Shown piece by piece: positions 27,859 through 38,298 of a stretch of 64,000 nt of DNA. Source of the stretch: Chitinophagaceae bacterium UBA1953. Lineage in GTDB: Bacteria; Bacteroidota; Bacteroidia; Chitinophagales; Chitinophagaceae. Each line of letters opens with the position of its first letter. Position 1 is the stretch's first letter. The DNA is taken from contig DDEN01000063.1 in NCBI GenBank assembly GCA_002336115.1, positions 62,001 through 126,000 on the forward strand, read 5' to 3'. A program made the position numbers and the translations under genes. Under the pieces are notes generated by a model that saw only the letters and a list, made by a program, of their open reading frames with translations, did not search any database and was not told where the DNA came from.

Positions 27859-29451
27859 TTAATAACCTGGATTTTGTTTCAGGTTAGGATTAGCCGAGAT
27901 CTGGTTTGCAGGAATAGGGAAAATTTTACGATAACTTTCAAAGGCCGTTCCATTTTTTACACCTCCTTTCCAAGGCCACAGATATGTTCCTTCTGCATAG
28001 CGATTAAACCTGATCAAATCCATTCTGCGAAATCCTTCCCAATACAATTCTCTGGCTCTTTCATCAATAATAAAACTCAGATCGTATGATGAAATATTTC
28101 CAGAAGTATTCCCATATGCTCTTTGCCTGATTAAATTAAGGTAGGTAACCGCCTGTGCATCTGTACCACCAGTACCACCACGCTTAACCGCTTCGGCATA
28201 GATCAGGTACATTTCAGCAAGCCTGAAAACAGGAATATCGACATCGGAGAAAGTGCGTCCTAAATCATTTCCAAATGCGCCTGCTCTTGTTTTATTACGA
28301 AACTTAGTTGTTGGGAATCCTGTTGAGTAATCAAAATAATCGGTCAATTCCAACGTTTGGCCTGATGTGTACCATAAAGACCTTTTATCCTGCGTACCAC
28401 TCACATCAGGGAAAAGCATAGGGATTTTTTCTGTTGCACGCATTGCATTCCATGATCCAAGACCTGTAATATCTGTCATGTTTGCATTAGAAGTACCATT
28501 AATTAAAAAAGTAGCGCCACCATAGCTTTGTGATCTAAGCCCATCGTAGTTCAAAGTCCAGATAGCTTCTGTATTGCCCACATTATTATCTGCAAGAAAC
28601 AGCCATTGATAATTACTCATCAAACTGTAGCCAGCATCAATTACTTTTTTGGAATAAGTAATTGCTTCTGTATATTTCGCAGTTCCTGTATATACTTCAG
28701 CATTCAGATACAAACGTGCAAGCAATGCCCAGGCAGCAGCTTTATCTGCACGCCCATATTCGTTTGTACGGGGATCCATCAACTGTGTTTCAATATCTTT
28801 TAATTCCTTTTCAACATAAGTAAAAAGTTCGGCTCTTGTAATTTGCTTTGGATTGAATTTTCCTATCTGATCTTCATCAGTTGTAAATCCGGGGTTACCA
28901 AAAAGATCCATCAAAACCCAGTATTGATATGCACGTACAAATCTTGCTTCAAGTCTCATTTTAGCAATCTCTGCAGCAGCAGTTCCGGTTATTCCTCTAC
29001 CACTAACTTTTTCCGGTGTGCTTTCCCGAATAAACTCATTTGCATAGGTAACAACCAACTGACACCTGCCATACAAACCTTCAACTAAAGCATTTCCGGC
29101 ACCCCATTTATTAAACTGCATGTCATACAATCCTTCATCAGCCCATTTCCATTTGGCCATATCTGTACTCATGTCCTGAGCTGTCCAATAGTTACGGAAA
29201 AAATCGGAGAAGCCTTCATCCACACCTTTAACATCGCCATTACCGGCACCAGATGTTGCAGGAGCATTCTGCGAAGTCAAAACCATACTGCCGTAAACCC
29301 TTGCTAATACCTGCTTATATCCTGCTTCATTTTTATACGCATCTTCTGATGTAAACGTATTCGCAGGAAACATATCAAGCTCCTTATGACACGAAGTCAT
29401 AAAAAACAGCAGCAAAGCAGCAATTTGATATTTATAACTAATCTTTTTCAT
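27859..29451 (-). CDS. SusD-like lipoprotein (starch locus)
   Basis: 530 residues with a lipoprotein signal (LLLFFMTSCHKELDMFPANT). Typical SusD content: RLEARFVRAYQYWVLMDLFG in the TPR region, WALLARLYLNAEVYTGTAKY, and the C-terminal block IIDERARELYWEGFRRMDLI ending NPNLKQNPGY. It partners the SusC encoded 20 nt upstream. Glucan specificity is inferred from the GH13 enzyme and SusE/F-like proteins in the same run. Confidence 0.95.
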   Translation of the reverse strand: MKKISYKYQIAALLLFFMTSCHKELDMFPANTFTSEDAYKNEAGYKQVLARVYGSMVLTSQNAPATSGAGNGDVKGVDEGFSDFFRNYWTAQDMSTDMAKWKWADEGLYDMQFNKWGAGNALVEGLYGRCQLVVTYANEFIRESTPEKVSGRGITGTAAAEIAKMRLEARFVRAYQYWVLMDLFGNPGFTTDEDQIGKFNPKQITRAELFTYVEKELKDIETQLMDPRTNEYGRADKAAAWALLARLYLNAEVYTGTAKYTEAITYSKKVIDAGYSLMSNYQWLFLADNNVGNTEAIWTLNYDGLRSQSYGGATFLINGTSNANMTDITGLGSWNAMRATEKIPMLFPDVSGTQDKRSLWYTSGQTLELTDYFDYSTGFPTTKFRNKTRAGAFGNDLGRTFSDVDIPVFRLAEMYLIYAEAVKRGGTGGTDAQAVTYLNLIRQRAYGNTSGNISSYDLSFIIDERARELYWEGFRRMDLIRFNRYAEGTYLWPWKGGVKNGTAFESYRKIFPIPANQISANPNLKQNPGY

Positions 29452-29471
29452 TATGTAATTATTTTAGTGAA

Positions 29472-32462
29472 TTAGAAATCAAGATTTACACCCAGAACAT
29501 AAGTACGTGGTCTTGGATAAATCTGACCATCTAACCCATTTTGAATTTCAGGATTAATGCCTTTGTATTTTGTAATTGTAAACACATTCTGAATGTTTGC
29601 ATTTATACGAAGACTGGTTTTCTTCCAAAGAACTTCTCCTGCATCATATCCAAAATTGATGTTTTCAAGCCGGAGGAAAGACGCATTCTGAATATAGTAA
29701 TCTGACAATTCCTGTTTGGTAACAAAACCGGTTTCCAAATAGCTCCTGTGTGCATTTTGGATTCCTGTTCCAATCTTAATCTGATTCAAAACACCCAACT
29801 GCATTGCCACAGCATTGTAATTATAATTCCCAATGCTGCCTCTCATACCAATACCTGCTGTAAATTTTTTATATCGGAAGCTTGAATTAATACCGAGATA
29901 CATTGGAGCCTGACTTGGCTTGAATAAATACCTGTCAGCATCTGTAATAGCACCATCCCTGTTTTTATCTTCATACAAACCCTCTATTGGCTTACCGTTC
30001 TGGTCATATACCTGCTTATATACATACCACATTGATGGCCTGTATCCAATTGCATCGTACTGGATATATTTATTAATACTTCCAGGTATAACAACATCTG
30101 AACGGTAACGACCAGTAGCGTCTTCATTAGCATTCGGGAAAAGTTTTGTAACCTTTGGATTGGCGTAAGTAAAGTTTCCGCCAATTTCCCATTCGATGTT
30201 CTTTGTTTTAACAGGAACAAAGTTTAATGTAACCTCAAATCCTGTACTTTCTATATTACCAACATTTGTCAGAATTTTATCGGCAAAATTTGATCCAAGA
30301 GGAATTGATACGTTATCAACAATTAAATCTTTTGTTTTCCTGCTGAAACCTTCAAGAATACCGGTGATTCTGTTATTCAACAAACCAAACTCAATGGCTG
30401 CATTAAGATTTTCTGTTGTTTCCCAACGGAGATCGGGATCATAAGCAACAGGCCCTAAACGTGTATAAAAAGTATTTCCCAACTGATAGTAACCCTGCGC
30501 ATTAGACTGGTCGTAAACAGGGATGTAACCATATAATCTTGGAATATCCTGTTGTCCTGTAACGCCATACCCAACCCTGAATTTAAGATCAGAAATGACT
30601 TTTGAGTTTTTCAGGAAGTCTTCTTCAGAAATTCGCCATGCAAATGCGGCTGAAGGAAAGAAACCCCAGCGATTATTTTTTGAGAATCTGGAAGAACCAT
30701 CTTCCCTTGCATTAACAGTAAAAACATATTTACCTGCAAGGGTGTAATTTAATCTTCCGTAGTATGAAATCATTGCATAACCATTATCACCATTTACATC
30801 ATCTGAATTACTGGAAATTAGAAGAGGGTAACTTCCCTGCAAAAGACCACTATAAGAATAACTTGGATTATTATAATTATAGTATCCAAACTTCTGCATA
30901 CCATGACCAACAGTAAAATCAATGCGGCTGCTGATTGAACGGAATTCTTTTACATAATTCAGATAAACATCGTAAAGCCAGTTATGTCTTTCAAGATAAG
31001 TGCTGTTACTGTATCCGCCTAAAGCCGGATTTGATTTATTGTAGCTGGCTGCAGCACTATCAGTTTTTTTGTAAATTCCTCTTGAATCAGAAAACTCATG
31101 GCCAAAATTTAAATTGGCTCTTAATCCTTTTACAAAAGGAAATGAATAATCAAATTGAATATTACTAATACTTCTGAAAGAGTTACTTTGATGATCTCTC
31201 AAATACAATAAAGCCAAAGGATTTTTATTAGCATTAGAAGCAGGAGAACCGTCTGATTCAAGCCATTCAAAATAACCGCCATAACGATTACTGTTTGTGT
31301 ATATTGCTTGTGTAGGGTCAAATGAAACTGCATTACCAATAGCACCCCAATCAACATCTGAACTGCGGGTTCCGGATAATTTGACGTTTAAATCCACTTT
31401 CAGCCTGTCATTAAAGAATCGAGGACTGAGATTTAAAGTACCTGTTAAGCGTTTAAAATTATCAGTTTTTAAAATTCCATCCTGATTCATAAATCCGCCT
31501 GATAGTCTGAAAGGCAATTTCCCATCTGCAACAGCTCCACTTGCACTGAGATTGTAGTCTTGCCCAAACGCAACATGATAAATTTCATCCTGCCAGTTTG
31601 TATTTGTTTTCCCAATATAAGAAGAAAGCGAAGGCAGTTTTGTTGTAATAACATTTTTTAACTCATCAGCAGTTAAAACATCCACCTGTTTAACTGGCTG
31701 CTGCAAATATCCCTGAGCAGAAAAATTATAAACAACTTTTCCCTTTTTACCTTTTTTTGTAGTGATAATAAGTACTCCGTTAGAAGCTCTTGAACCATAA
31801 ATTGCCGCAGCAGAAGGGTCTTTTAAAAGTGTATAACTTTCTATATCGTTCGGGTTAAGAAGATTCATTGCATTACCATTATCAACCGGAACACCATCAA
31901 TTACCACTAATGGATCATTACTGGCATTAAGAGACGCACCACCTCTGATGCGTATCTGGCTACCACTACCAGCAGCACCACCACTTGGGATAATTTGAAC
32001 ACCTGCAATTTTCCCTGCAATTAATTGTTCGGGAGATTGAACGGCACCTTTCACAAAATCTTTTGCAGATATTGTTGCAACAGCACCAGTAAGATCTCTT
32101 TTTCTTGTTGTACCATAACCCACTACAACAAGTTCGTTAAGTGTTGACTGAGTAGATACTAATGTAATTGTTAATGCACTTTGGTCGCCTACTGCAACTT
32201 CTCTTGTGGCAAAACCAACCGAAGAAATAACCAGAACTGCATTGCTGTTTTCAATTGCAATTCTGAAGTTACCGGCCTGATCGGTTGTGGTTCCTTTAGA
32301 GGTACCCTTAATAGTAATGGAAGCGTTTTGAACGGGGCTTCCGTCTTTACTATCAGTTACCTTCCCCGTTACAGTTTTACCCTGGGCAAAAACAGATTGA
32401 GCTACAACCATTAACAGAAGCATGAAAGCTCCTGCTCTGGCAAGCAGTCGTTTGGGAGTCAT
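29472..32462 (-). CDS. SusC-like TonB-dependent transporter (starch locus)
   Basis: About 996 residues from the ATG at 32462, which starts a signal peptide (MTPKRLLARAGAFMLLLMVV). The open frame has an extra upstream ATG that adds an unlikely hydrophilic stretch. Domains: carboxypeptidase-like repeat (VTGKVTDSKDGSPVQNASIT), plug (LVVVGYGTTRKRDLTGAVAT and IRIRGGASLNASNDPLVVID), then the barrel, ending YVLGVNLDF. It should import maltooligosaccharides with its SusD partner. No good promoter was found in the 133-bp gap to the amylase gene, so it may be cotranscribed with it. Confidence 0.95.
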   Translation of the reverse strand: MTPKRLLARAGAFMLLLMVVAQSVFAQGKTVTGKVTDSKDGSPVQNASITIKGTSKGTTTDQAGNFRIAIENSNAVLVISSVGFATREVAVGDQSALTITLVSTQSTLNELVVVGYGTTRKRDLTGAVATISAKDFVKGAVQSPEQLIAGKIAGVQIIPSGGAAGSGSQIRIRGGASLNASNDPLVVIDGVPVDNGNAMNLLNPNDIESYTLLKDPSAAAIYGSRASNGVLIITTKKGKKGKVVYNFSAQGYLQQPVKQVDVLTADELKNVITTKLPSLSSYIGKTNTNWQDEIYHVAFGQDYNLSASGAVADGKLPFRLSGGFMNQDGILKTDNFKRLTGTLNLSPRFFNDRLKVDLNVKLSGTRSSDVDWGAIGNAVSFDPTQAIYTNSNRYGGYFEWLESDGSPASNANKNPLALLYLRDHQSNSFRSISNIQFDYSFPFVKGLRANLNFGHEFSDSRGIYKKTDSAAASYNKSNPALGGYSNSTYLERHNWLYDVYLNYVKEFRSISSRIDFTVGHGMQKFGYYNYNNPSYSYSGLLQGSYPLLISSNSDDVNGDNGYAMISYYGRLNYTLAGKYVFTVNAREDGSSRFSKNNRWGFFPSAAFAWRISEEDFLKNSKVISDLKFRVGYGVTGQQDIPRLYGYIPVYDQSNAQGYYQLGNTFYTRLGPVAYDPDLRWETTENLNAAIEFGLLNNRITGILEGFSRKTKDLIVDNVSIPLGSNFADKILTNVGNIESTGFEVTLNFVPVKTKNIEWEIGGNFTYANPKVTKLFPNANEDATGRYRSDVVIPGSINKYIQYDAIGYRPSMWYVYKQVYDQNGKPIEGLYEDKNRDGAITDADRYLFKPSQAPMYLGINSSFRYKKFTAGIGMRGSIGNYNYNAVAMQLGVLNQIKIGTGIQNAHRSYLETGFVTKQELSDYYIQNASFLRLENINFGYDAGEVLWKKTSLRINANIQNVFTITKYKGINPEIQNGLDGQIYPRPRTYVLGVNLDF

Positions 32463-32595
32463 AATCAATAGTTTTTTTAAAATTTCACAATTTATAAACA
32501 ATCAAAAACAAAAAGTCAATGCCTGAAATGCTGATTCTTATCAGCCACATTAACCCTTTTTATTTTAGTCCATTTTATAAGACAATATATTTTTT

Positions 32596-35487
32596 CTACT
32601 GCTGCGCAATAATAATTTTTTCATTTCTTATAATATTGTCCACCCTCACCTGCAAAATATACTGACCGGTTGTTAAGGCATTGCCCACCATATTGCGGTT
32701 AAGTTCAAACGCCTGTAAACCTTTTAACTGAAAACCTATATTTTTTGAAAACAATACCTGGCCCTGCATATCAATCATCTGTAAACTTACCTTACCACTT
32801 TTTGGCAATTCATATTTTACTATAGCTGATTGCTGTACAGGATTTGGATAAACACTGAGTTTAAAGGTGCTGTTGGTAGCAATTATATCCCTGTTTATTG
32901 CCGATACAATTCCGCCGGTAATATTCTGGTTAAGATATACTTTATATTCACCCGGAGCCAGTGTTACAGGATATGTCGATCCGCTTACAGTAATGCTGCC
33001 GCCGTTGGTATAGTCGTACCATGTGCCTGTTACCGGAAATGTTACAGAAGGTGTTTGTTGAGATATATCAAAATTTGCAACAACCACATATTTCAAATCG
33101 GTATGATCGACTGCTACAACCTTAACAAGATTGCTGCTTAAATCCGTTCCGCCTGCAAGTGAATAGGTGCGGAATGTGTAAGGCTTTTGCTGCCGCAGTT
33201 TTGCCATAGCTGCATACGTATCATATACTCGTTTGCGACGTTGCTCCTGGTAATAATCCCAGCGGATAGTTTTTGCATTTGTTCGTCCGCCATTTGACTC
33301 AATTGAATAATCATAACCAAGTTCGCCAAACTGCCAGATCATTTTCGGACCGGGAATAGCCAGTAAAACAGCAGCCGCTGCTTCTTCACGCCGCAATGCT
33401 GTTGTGGTATCCTTAACGTTGTAAGAACCGTTTACTGCGCCGTAAAGAATATTTTTATACATCAGCCTTTCTTCGTCATGGCTTTCAGCATAAGTAATCA
33501 AATGTGGTTTATCAAGCAGGTTAGATGAATTCCAGTAAGAACCGCTGCTGCCCCTGTTGCGCCAGTAAGCCCTGTTCAAATCGGATCCGCTGCTGTAACC
33601 CATTGTATTCTGGTTAAACGCATAATTATGATTTCCCCAAAACAACATGCCGTAAGTTGCCAGTTCTGATTCTTCCTGATCTCCGGCAAGATGTTCCATA
33701 ATACAATACGAACCATTTGAAACCACCTGCATGGAATCGTAATAACGTTTCCAGATATTAATACGATCCGTATTATAAGCATCCCAGCATGTTTGATTAC
33801 CTGCACAGTTCTGATTAGTAAACCCTTTACTTAAATCCCAGCGGAATCCATCTATTTTATACTCTGTAAGCCAATGGCGGATGAATCGTGCTACATGATA
33901 TTTTGTTGGAGCGGTATTGTGATTAAAATCGTTAAACACATTAAACGGATGCTGAGCCGTTTCATAGAAATACGGGCTATTTGATGCAGGCTGACTGCTT
34001 GTGCTGTTCCACCACATCATTGCCAAAGGTGATTGTCCCGTTGCATGGTTAAAAGCAATATCCTGAATAACTGCAATACCTAAACTATGTGCCCTGTCAA
34101 TAAATGCTTTTAAAGCGGCTTTGGTGCCATAAGCTTTATCGGGCGCAAAGAAATAACAAGGATTATAACCCCAGCTATCGTTACCATCAAATTCATTAAT
34201 CGGCATCAGCTCTATTGCATTAAAGCCCAGGTTCTTGATATAGTTCAGTGTGTCTTTTAATGTCTGCCAGTTTTTTGCTGAAGTAAAGTCTCTAACAAGC
34301 AATTCATAAATCATCAGGTCCCTTTTATCAGGGCGAACATAGCTGCTGCTTGTCCAGTTATAAGCAGCTTCGCCTGGTGTTAACACGCCAACTATTCCTC
34401 CCGATGTTTTACCTGTTGGATAGGCAGGCATATTAGGATAGGTTGTGGAAGAAATATACTGGTCATTGTTTGGGTCAAGAATCAGTTCGCTATAAGGATC
34501 GGCAAACCGAAAAGCATCATCAACAACATATTGAAAACGGTAGTTCGTTCCGGGAGTTAAACCCGTAATTCTTGTCCAGAAATAATCCCCGTCTTTCTTT
34601 AAAATACTTTCGCAGCTTTCTGTCCAGTTATTAAAATCACCAAGCACAACAACTTTACTTTTCAAAGGAGCATAAAGAATCAGAACAGCTTCGGTATTGT
34701 TGTTATCGTAAGTAATCCCGTCACTGAAACCGGCAGGACGTGCTGCTGTTGGATAGCTTGTTGGTGTAACAGCAAAACTGATGGTGTCTCTTTTATATGT
34801 GGTGTTATCAAATGCTTCGACAGTTATTTTATGATTGCATTCTGATGTAACATTTGCTGTGCCACTCACTGTTTGAGCCGATGTGGCAGAACCAATCTGG
34901 GAGCCGTCAAACCTTAATGTAATTGCAGCATTTGCAGAAGTAACTGCAGTAACAGGAATAGATGAAGGATTGGTAACGTTGATTGGTTCAGGAATCATAT
35001 TATACAACGGCTGCATTGCCGGCGATTTGAACCTTACAGCAAAAGCGCCGGAAGTATAAACAGGAACGTACATATCGCTTCCGTCGGTGTTGGCCTGCTT
35101 TACGCTACCTGTCCCATTTCTGAACAATATGGCAATGCGTAAAATAGTTTCACCGGCAGGTACGCCAAAATAACTCCGTATATTATTTACTGTAAACGAC
35201 CAGATATTGCTTGAAACAACCGTTGCTTTATAATTCACATCTGTACTACCCCAGGTTGTTTTTGTATATTTCCAGTCGGTAGTGCTAGTACTTAAATTTG
35301 TAATTACACCAATATGCACAAATACATCTCCGGTATAGCCCATTAAACCTTTGTTTCCTTTAGTAGCATCCATTGTAATAGTTACATTACTGTTATCTAC
35401 AGGAAAATCGGGGGTGAATGAAAGAAGTTGTGCTTTAGTAAGCAAAACAACCGGCAAACAAATCAAAACGAGTAATAGTCTTTTCAT
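32596..35487 (-). CDS. Secreted GH13 alpha-amylase with T9SS sorting tail
   Basis: About 963 residues (ATG at 35487, signal MKRLLLVLICLPVVLLTKAQ). N-terminal Ig-like regions precede a CBM48-like domain (about 265-350, VVVLGDFNNW). The GH13 barrel has region I DIAFNH, nucleophile Asp in DGFRWDLS (about 551), acid/base Glu in IMEHLAGD (about 598) and the third Asp in ESHDEERL (about 671). The last 90 residues are a T9SS type A tail (LSVYPNPVQQSAIVKYEL). It hydrolyses alpha-1,4-glucans outside the cell. First gene of the locus; a -7-like TAGCTTTG (35599-35592) lies upstream without a matching -33. Confidence 0.93.
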   Translation of the reverse strand: MKRLLLVLICLPVVLLTKAQLLSFTPDFPVDNSNVTITMDATKGNKGLMGYTGDVFVHIGVITNLSTSTTDWKYTKTTWGSTDVNYKATVVSSNIWSFTVNNIRSYFGVPAGETILRIAILFRNGTGSVKQANTDGSDMYVPVYTSGAFAVRFKSPAMQPLYNMIPEPINVTNPSSIPVTAVTSANAAITLRFDGSQIGSATSAQTVSGTANVTSECNHKITVEAFDNTTYKRDTISFAVTPTSYPTAARPAGFSDGITYDNNNTEAVLILYAPLKSKVVVLGDFNNWTESCESILKKDGDYFWTRITGLTPGTNYRFQYVVDDAFRFADPYSELILDPNNDQYISSTTYPNMPAYPTGKTSGGIVGVLTPGEAAYNWTSSSYVRPDKRDLMIYELLVRDFTSAKNWQTLKDTLNYIKNLGFNAIELMPINEFDGNDSWGYNPCYFFAPDKAYGTKAALKAFIDRAHSLGIAVIQDIAFNHATGQSPLAMMWWNSTSSQPASNSPYFYETAQHPFNVFNDFNHNTAPTKYHVARFIRHWLTEYKIDGFRWDLSKGFTNQNCAGNQTCWDAYNTDRINIWKRYYDSMQVVSNGSYCIMEHLAGDQEESELATYGMLFWGNHNYAFNQNTMGYSSGSDLNRAYWRNRGSSGSYWNSSNLLDKPHLITYAESHDEERLMYKNILYGAVNGSYNVKDTTTALRREEAAAAVLLAIPGPKMIWQFGELGYDYSIESNGGRTNAKTIRWDYYQEQRRKRVYDTYAAMAKLRQQKPYTFRTYSLAGGTDLSSNLVKVVAVDHTDLKYVVVANFDISQQTPSVTFPVTGTWYDYTNGGSITVSGSTYPVTLAPGEYKVYLNQNITGGIVSAINRDIIATNSTFKLSVYPNPVQQSAIVKYELPKSGKVSLQMIDMQGQVLFSKNIGFQLKGLQAFELNRNMVGNALTTGQYILQVRVDNIIRNEKIIIAQQ

Positions 35488-35700
35488 GAGATGCAATCGT
35501 TTTATTCTTTTTCCACTAATTATTACCCAATTATTAGTTTAATATTACAAACAGGCGTTTTTATGCGGCCGGTTTGCAGATAAATATAATGCAAAGCTAT
35601 AAAGTAGCCTCCGCATTAAATTGAACTATAATTCCAATTTATTACACTATATTGCCAACATTGTTTACTTTAGCTGACAAATTTTTCTGCCTTTTTAGCT

Positions 35701-36546
35701 ATGATGAAAGCTGAACTTGAAAAGATTGTTCCGGGCGAAGGCAAACCTTTTATGGTTGCCTACCGCATGAACCTGCCTTATCTTGAATTTTACTGGCATC
35801 ACCACCCGGAATATGAACTGACTTATAAGATAAATGTAGAAGGCAAACGCATTGTTGGAGACAGTTATGAAGAGTTTAGGGCAGGCGATCTTGTACTGAT
35901 TGGGCCTGATTTGCCTCACACATGGGTTACCGACCGGAAAATAAAAAACAAGAATTGCGATTTTGTGGTGATCCAGTTTTCTGCATCACTGTTCAACAGC
36001 TTTATCGGGCTGAATGAGTTTGAAAGCATTAAACGGCTGTTGCAAAACAGCAAAAATGGTTTGCATTTTAAAAACAGCAGACTGTTTAAAGACAAAATTT
36101 TAGCCCTGCCCGGAAAAACAGGCGTTGAAAAAATAAACGATCTGATATGGCTGCTGGGGCAGTTATCCAAACAAAAAGGAAGAAAGCTGGCCTCATCGGA
36201 TTATGATGTTTCACAGGTTAAAAACAAAGAGCAGCGCATTAACCAGGTTTGTACTTATTTAGAAAATAATTTTTCCAAGCCGGTTTCTATCAATGATGCT
36301 GCTTCAATTATTAATATATCGCCCAGCGCCTTTTGTAAATTTTTTAAACGGGCAACCGGAAAAACGTTTTCAGATTATCTCAATGATATACGCATTGGCT
36401 ATGCCTGTTACCAGTTAATTGAAACAGACAAACAAATTTCATCAATTGCAAGAAGTGCAGGCTTTGAATCCATCACTTACTTTAACCGAGTATTTACACG
36501 AAAGAAAAACAGCACACCGAGGGAATTCAGAAATGAAGCGGCATAG
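35701..36546 (+). CDS. AraC-family transcriptional regulator
   Basis: 281 residues: an N-terminal cupin-like ligand domain (WHHHPEYELTYKINVEGKRI, FRAGDLVLIGPDLPHTW) and a C-terminal AraC double HTH (VSINDAASIINISPSAFCKF, then ISSIARSAGFESITYFNRVF ending in the typical TPREFR). It is divergent from the amylase gene, so control of the starch locus is the natural guess, although Sus loci usually use SusR-type regulators. Two in-frame ATGs at 35701 and 35704 cannot be told apart. The ligand is unknown. Confidence 0.92.
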   Translation: MMKAELEKIVPGEGKPFMVAYRMNLPYLEFYWHHHPEYELTYKINVEGKRIVGDSYEEFRAGDLVLIGPDLPHTWVTDRKIKNKNCDFVVIQFSASLFNSFIGLNEFESIKRLLQNSKNGLHFKNSRLFKDKILALPGKTGVEKINDLIWLLGQLSKQKGRKLASSDYDVSQVKNKEQRINQVCTYLENNFSKPVSINDAASIINISPSAFCKFFKRATGKTFSDYLNDIRIGYACYQLIETDKQISSIARSAGFESITYFNRVFTRKKNSTPREFRNEAA

Positions 36547-36584
36547 AATGAAGTAAAAATTCAAAAAAAACTGTTCCTAATTTA

Positions 36585-38225
36585 TCACCTGGTATAAACT
36601 GTTTCACCTCCACAAACAGTTTTGAGTACATGTGCTTTCAATATCTGTTCAAATGATGCTGTCATTAAATCAGTATCAAGAATAACAAAGTCAGCAAACT
36701 TTCCTTTTTCAATACTTCCTTTTTCGTTTTCCTCAAAGTTTGATTTCGCAGCCCAGATAGTCATTCCTCTAATTGCATCTGCTCTTGATAACGCATTTTC
36801 TTTTTGAAAACCATTAGCAGGCCATCCTTTCGCATCTTTCCTGAATACTGCTGCATAAAACGTTTTCAGCGGATATATATCTTCAACAGGAAAATCTGTT
36901 CCCAATGGAATCCAGCTATTCTGTTTCAGCAAATCATTATAAGCATACGCACCTTTTATACGTTCATTGCCAACACGCTGCTCAGCCCAGTACATATCGC
37001 TCGTTGCATGTGTTGGCTGTACGCTCGGAATAATGCTGAACTGTCCAAACAAGCTGAAATCATTTTTATTCACTACCTGTGCGTGTTCAATTCGCCATCT
37101 CAAATCATTCGATCCCCTTAAGTATTTCGCATACGTGTTTAAGATAATCCTGTTCCCACTGTCGCCAATAGCATGTGTACACATTTGAAAACCATTTTTA
37201 TAAATAACAGATGCAACTGAATCAAAATGTTCCTTACTGCTTAATAAAAATCCATAATGATCTTTTACATCGGTATAAGGCTGCAGCATGCAGGCCCCTC
37301 TGGATCCAAGTGCGCCATCAGCATACACTTTAAAACTCCGCACATTCAAATAATCGGTTTTAATTTTTCCTCTTTTAAAAATGGCCATGTAATTCCATTT
37401 GTTATCGCTCAGCATTACGTACAAACGCATTTTTAATTCTCTACTCTTGTAATATTTTTCCAGTTGCAGAACGCTTCCATACGATAAGCCGCAATCATCT
37501 ACTGTTGTTAACCCGGCTGCAAAACAATTTTTCTGTGCGCCAAGCAATGCGTCTTTTATCTGCTGTTCTGTTGGCGCAGGAATACGATCACCAACAAAAT
37601 CAACAGCATTATCAATTAGTACACCTGTTGGTTTTCCGTTTTTTACAATCACTTCTCCTCCACTGATAGTTGTTGCTGCATTTACATTACTCAGTTTTAA
37701 CGCAACATCGTTCACCACTGCTGCATGCCCATCAACCCTTGTAAGCAATACCGGGTTTTGAGGAAACAACACGTTCAGCGAATCGTTTACAGGAAATTCT
37801 TTTACATTCCAATCGTTCTGATCCCAGCCTCTTCCAACAATCCATTCGGTTGCTTGCATTTTTTTTGTTGCAGCATATTGCTTCACTCTTTTCAAACATT
37901 CGCCCCAGTTTTTGGTTCCGGTAAGATCAACAATACGCAGACTTAGCCCATAACTTAAAAAATGAGCATGTGCATCAATAAATCCCGGAAATAAATATTT
38001 ACCATGCAGGTCAACAATTTGTTTTGCAGAAAACTGTTTCTGCAGCTCAACTGTTTTTCCAACAGCTACAATCTTTCCATCCTTTACAGCAACAGCTTCA
38101 GTTTTTGAAAAAGCAGCATCAACCGTATATACAGTTCCGTTGATGAACAATGTATCTACAGTTGTTTTTTCGCTCATTGGAAAAAAAGCTGCTGCAAGCA
38201 ATGAAAAGAAAATGTACCTGATCAT
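36585..38225 (-). CDS. Amidohydrolase family 3 protein (YtcJ-like)
   Basis: 546 residues, exported (MIRYIFFSLLAAAFFP signal). Metal-dependent hydrolase with the small beta-sandwich (DTLFINGTVYTVDAAFSKTE) and TIM barrel. The metal-binding His pair is GFIDAHAHFLSYG; later blocks are VDDCGLSYGS, CTHAIGDSGNR, RIEHAQVV and PLGTDFPVED, with FADFVILDTD at the end. This set is typical of YtcJ-like enzymes, whose substrates are mostly unknown. It is divergent from ligA with a 73-bp gap and is probably transcribed alone. Confidence 0.9.
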   Translation of the reverse strand: MIRYIFFSLLAAAFFPMSEKTTVDTLFINGTVYTVDAAFSKTEAVAVKDGKIVAVGKTVELQKQFSAKQIVDLHGKYLFPGFIDAHAHFLSYGLSLRIVDLTGTKNWGECLKRVKQYAATKKMQATEWIVGRGWDQNDWNVKEFPVNDSLNVLFPQNPVLLTRVDGHAAVVNDVALKLSNVNAATTISGGEVIVKNGKPTGVLIDNAVDFVGDRIPAPTEQQIKDALLGAQKNCFAAGLTTVDDCGLSYGSVLQLEKYYKSRELKMRLYVMLSDNKWNYMAIFKRGKIKTDYLNVRSFKVYADGALGSRGACMLQPYTDVKDHYGFLLSSKEHFDSVASVIYKNGFQMCTHAIGDSGNRIILNTYAKYLRGSNDLRWRIEHAQVVNKNDFSLFGQFSIIPSVQPTHATSDMYWAEQRVGNERIKGAYAYNDLLKQNSWIPLGTDFPVEDIYPLKTFYAAVFRKDAKGWPANGFQKENALSRADAIRGMTIWAAKSNFEENEKGSIEKGKFADFVILDTDLMTASFEQILKAHVLKTVCGGETVYTR

Positions 38226-38298
38226 AATAAAAGAATTGCAGGCTAAATTAATTTGTTTTGCAAATAGTCCTTGTATTTTTACTGCTCATTTAAATAAC

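Noticed and set aside
32530..32545. GCTGAT/ATCAGC hairpin between amylase and susC
   Set aside because: Only 6 bp and no T run on the minus strand, so not a convincing terminator.
38140..38298. Upstream extension of ligA
   Set aside because: It would overlap the divergent amidohydrolase gene, and LigA homology begins only after 38299.
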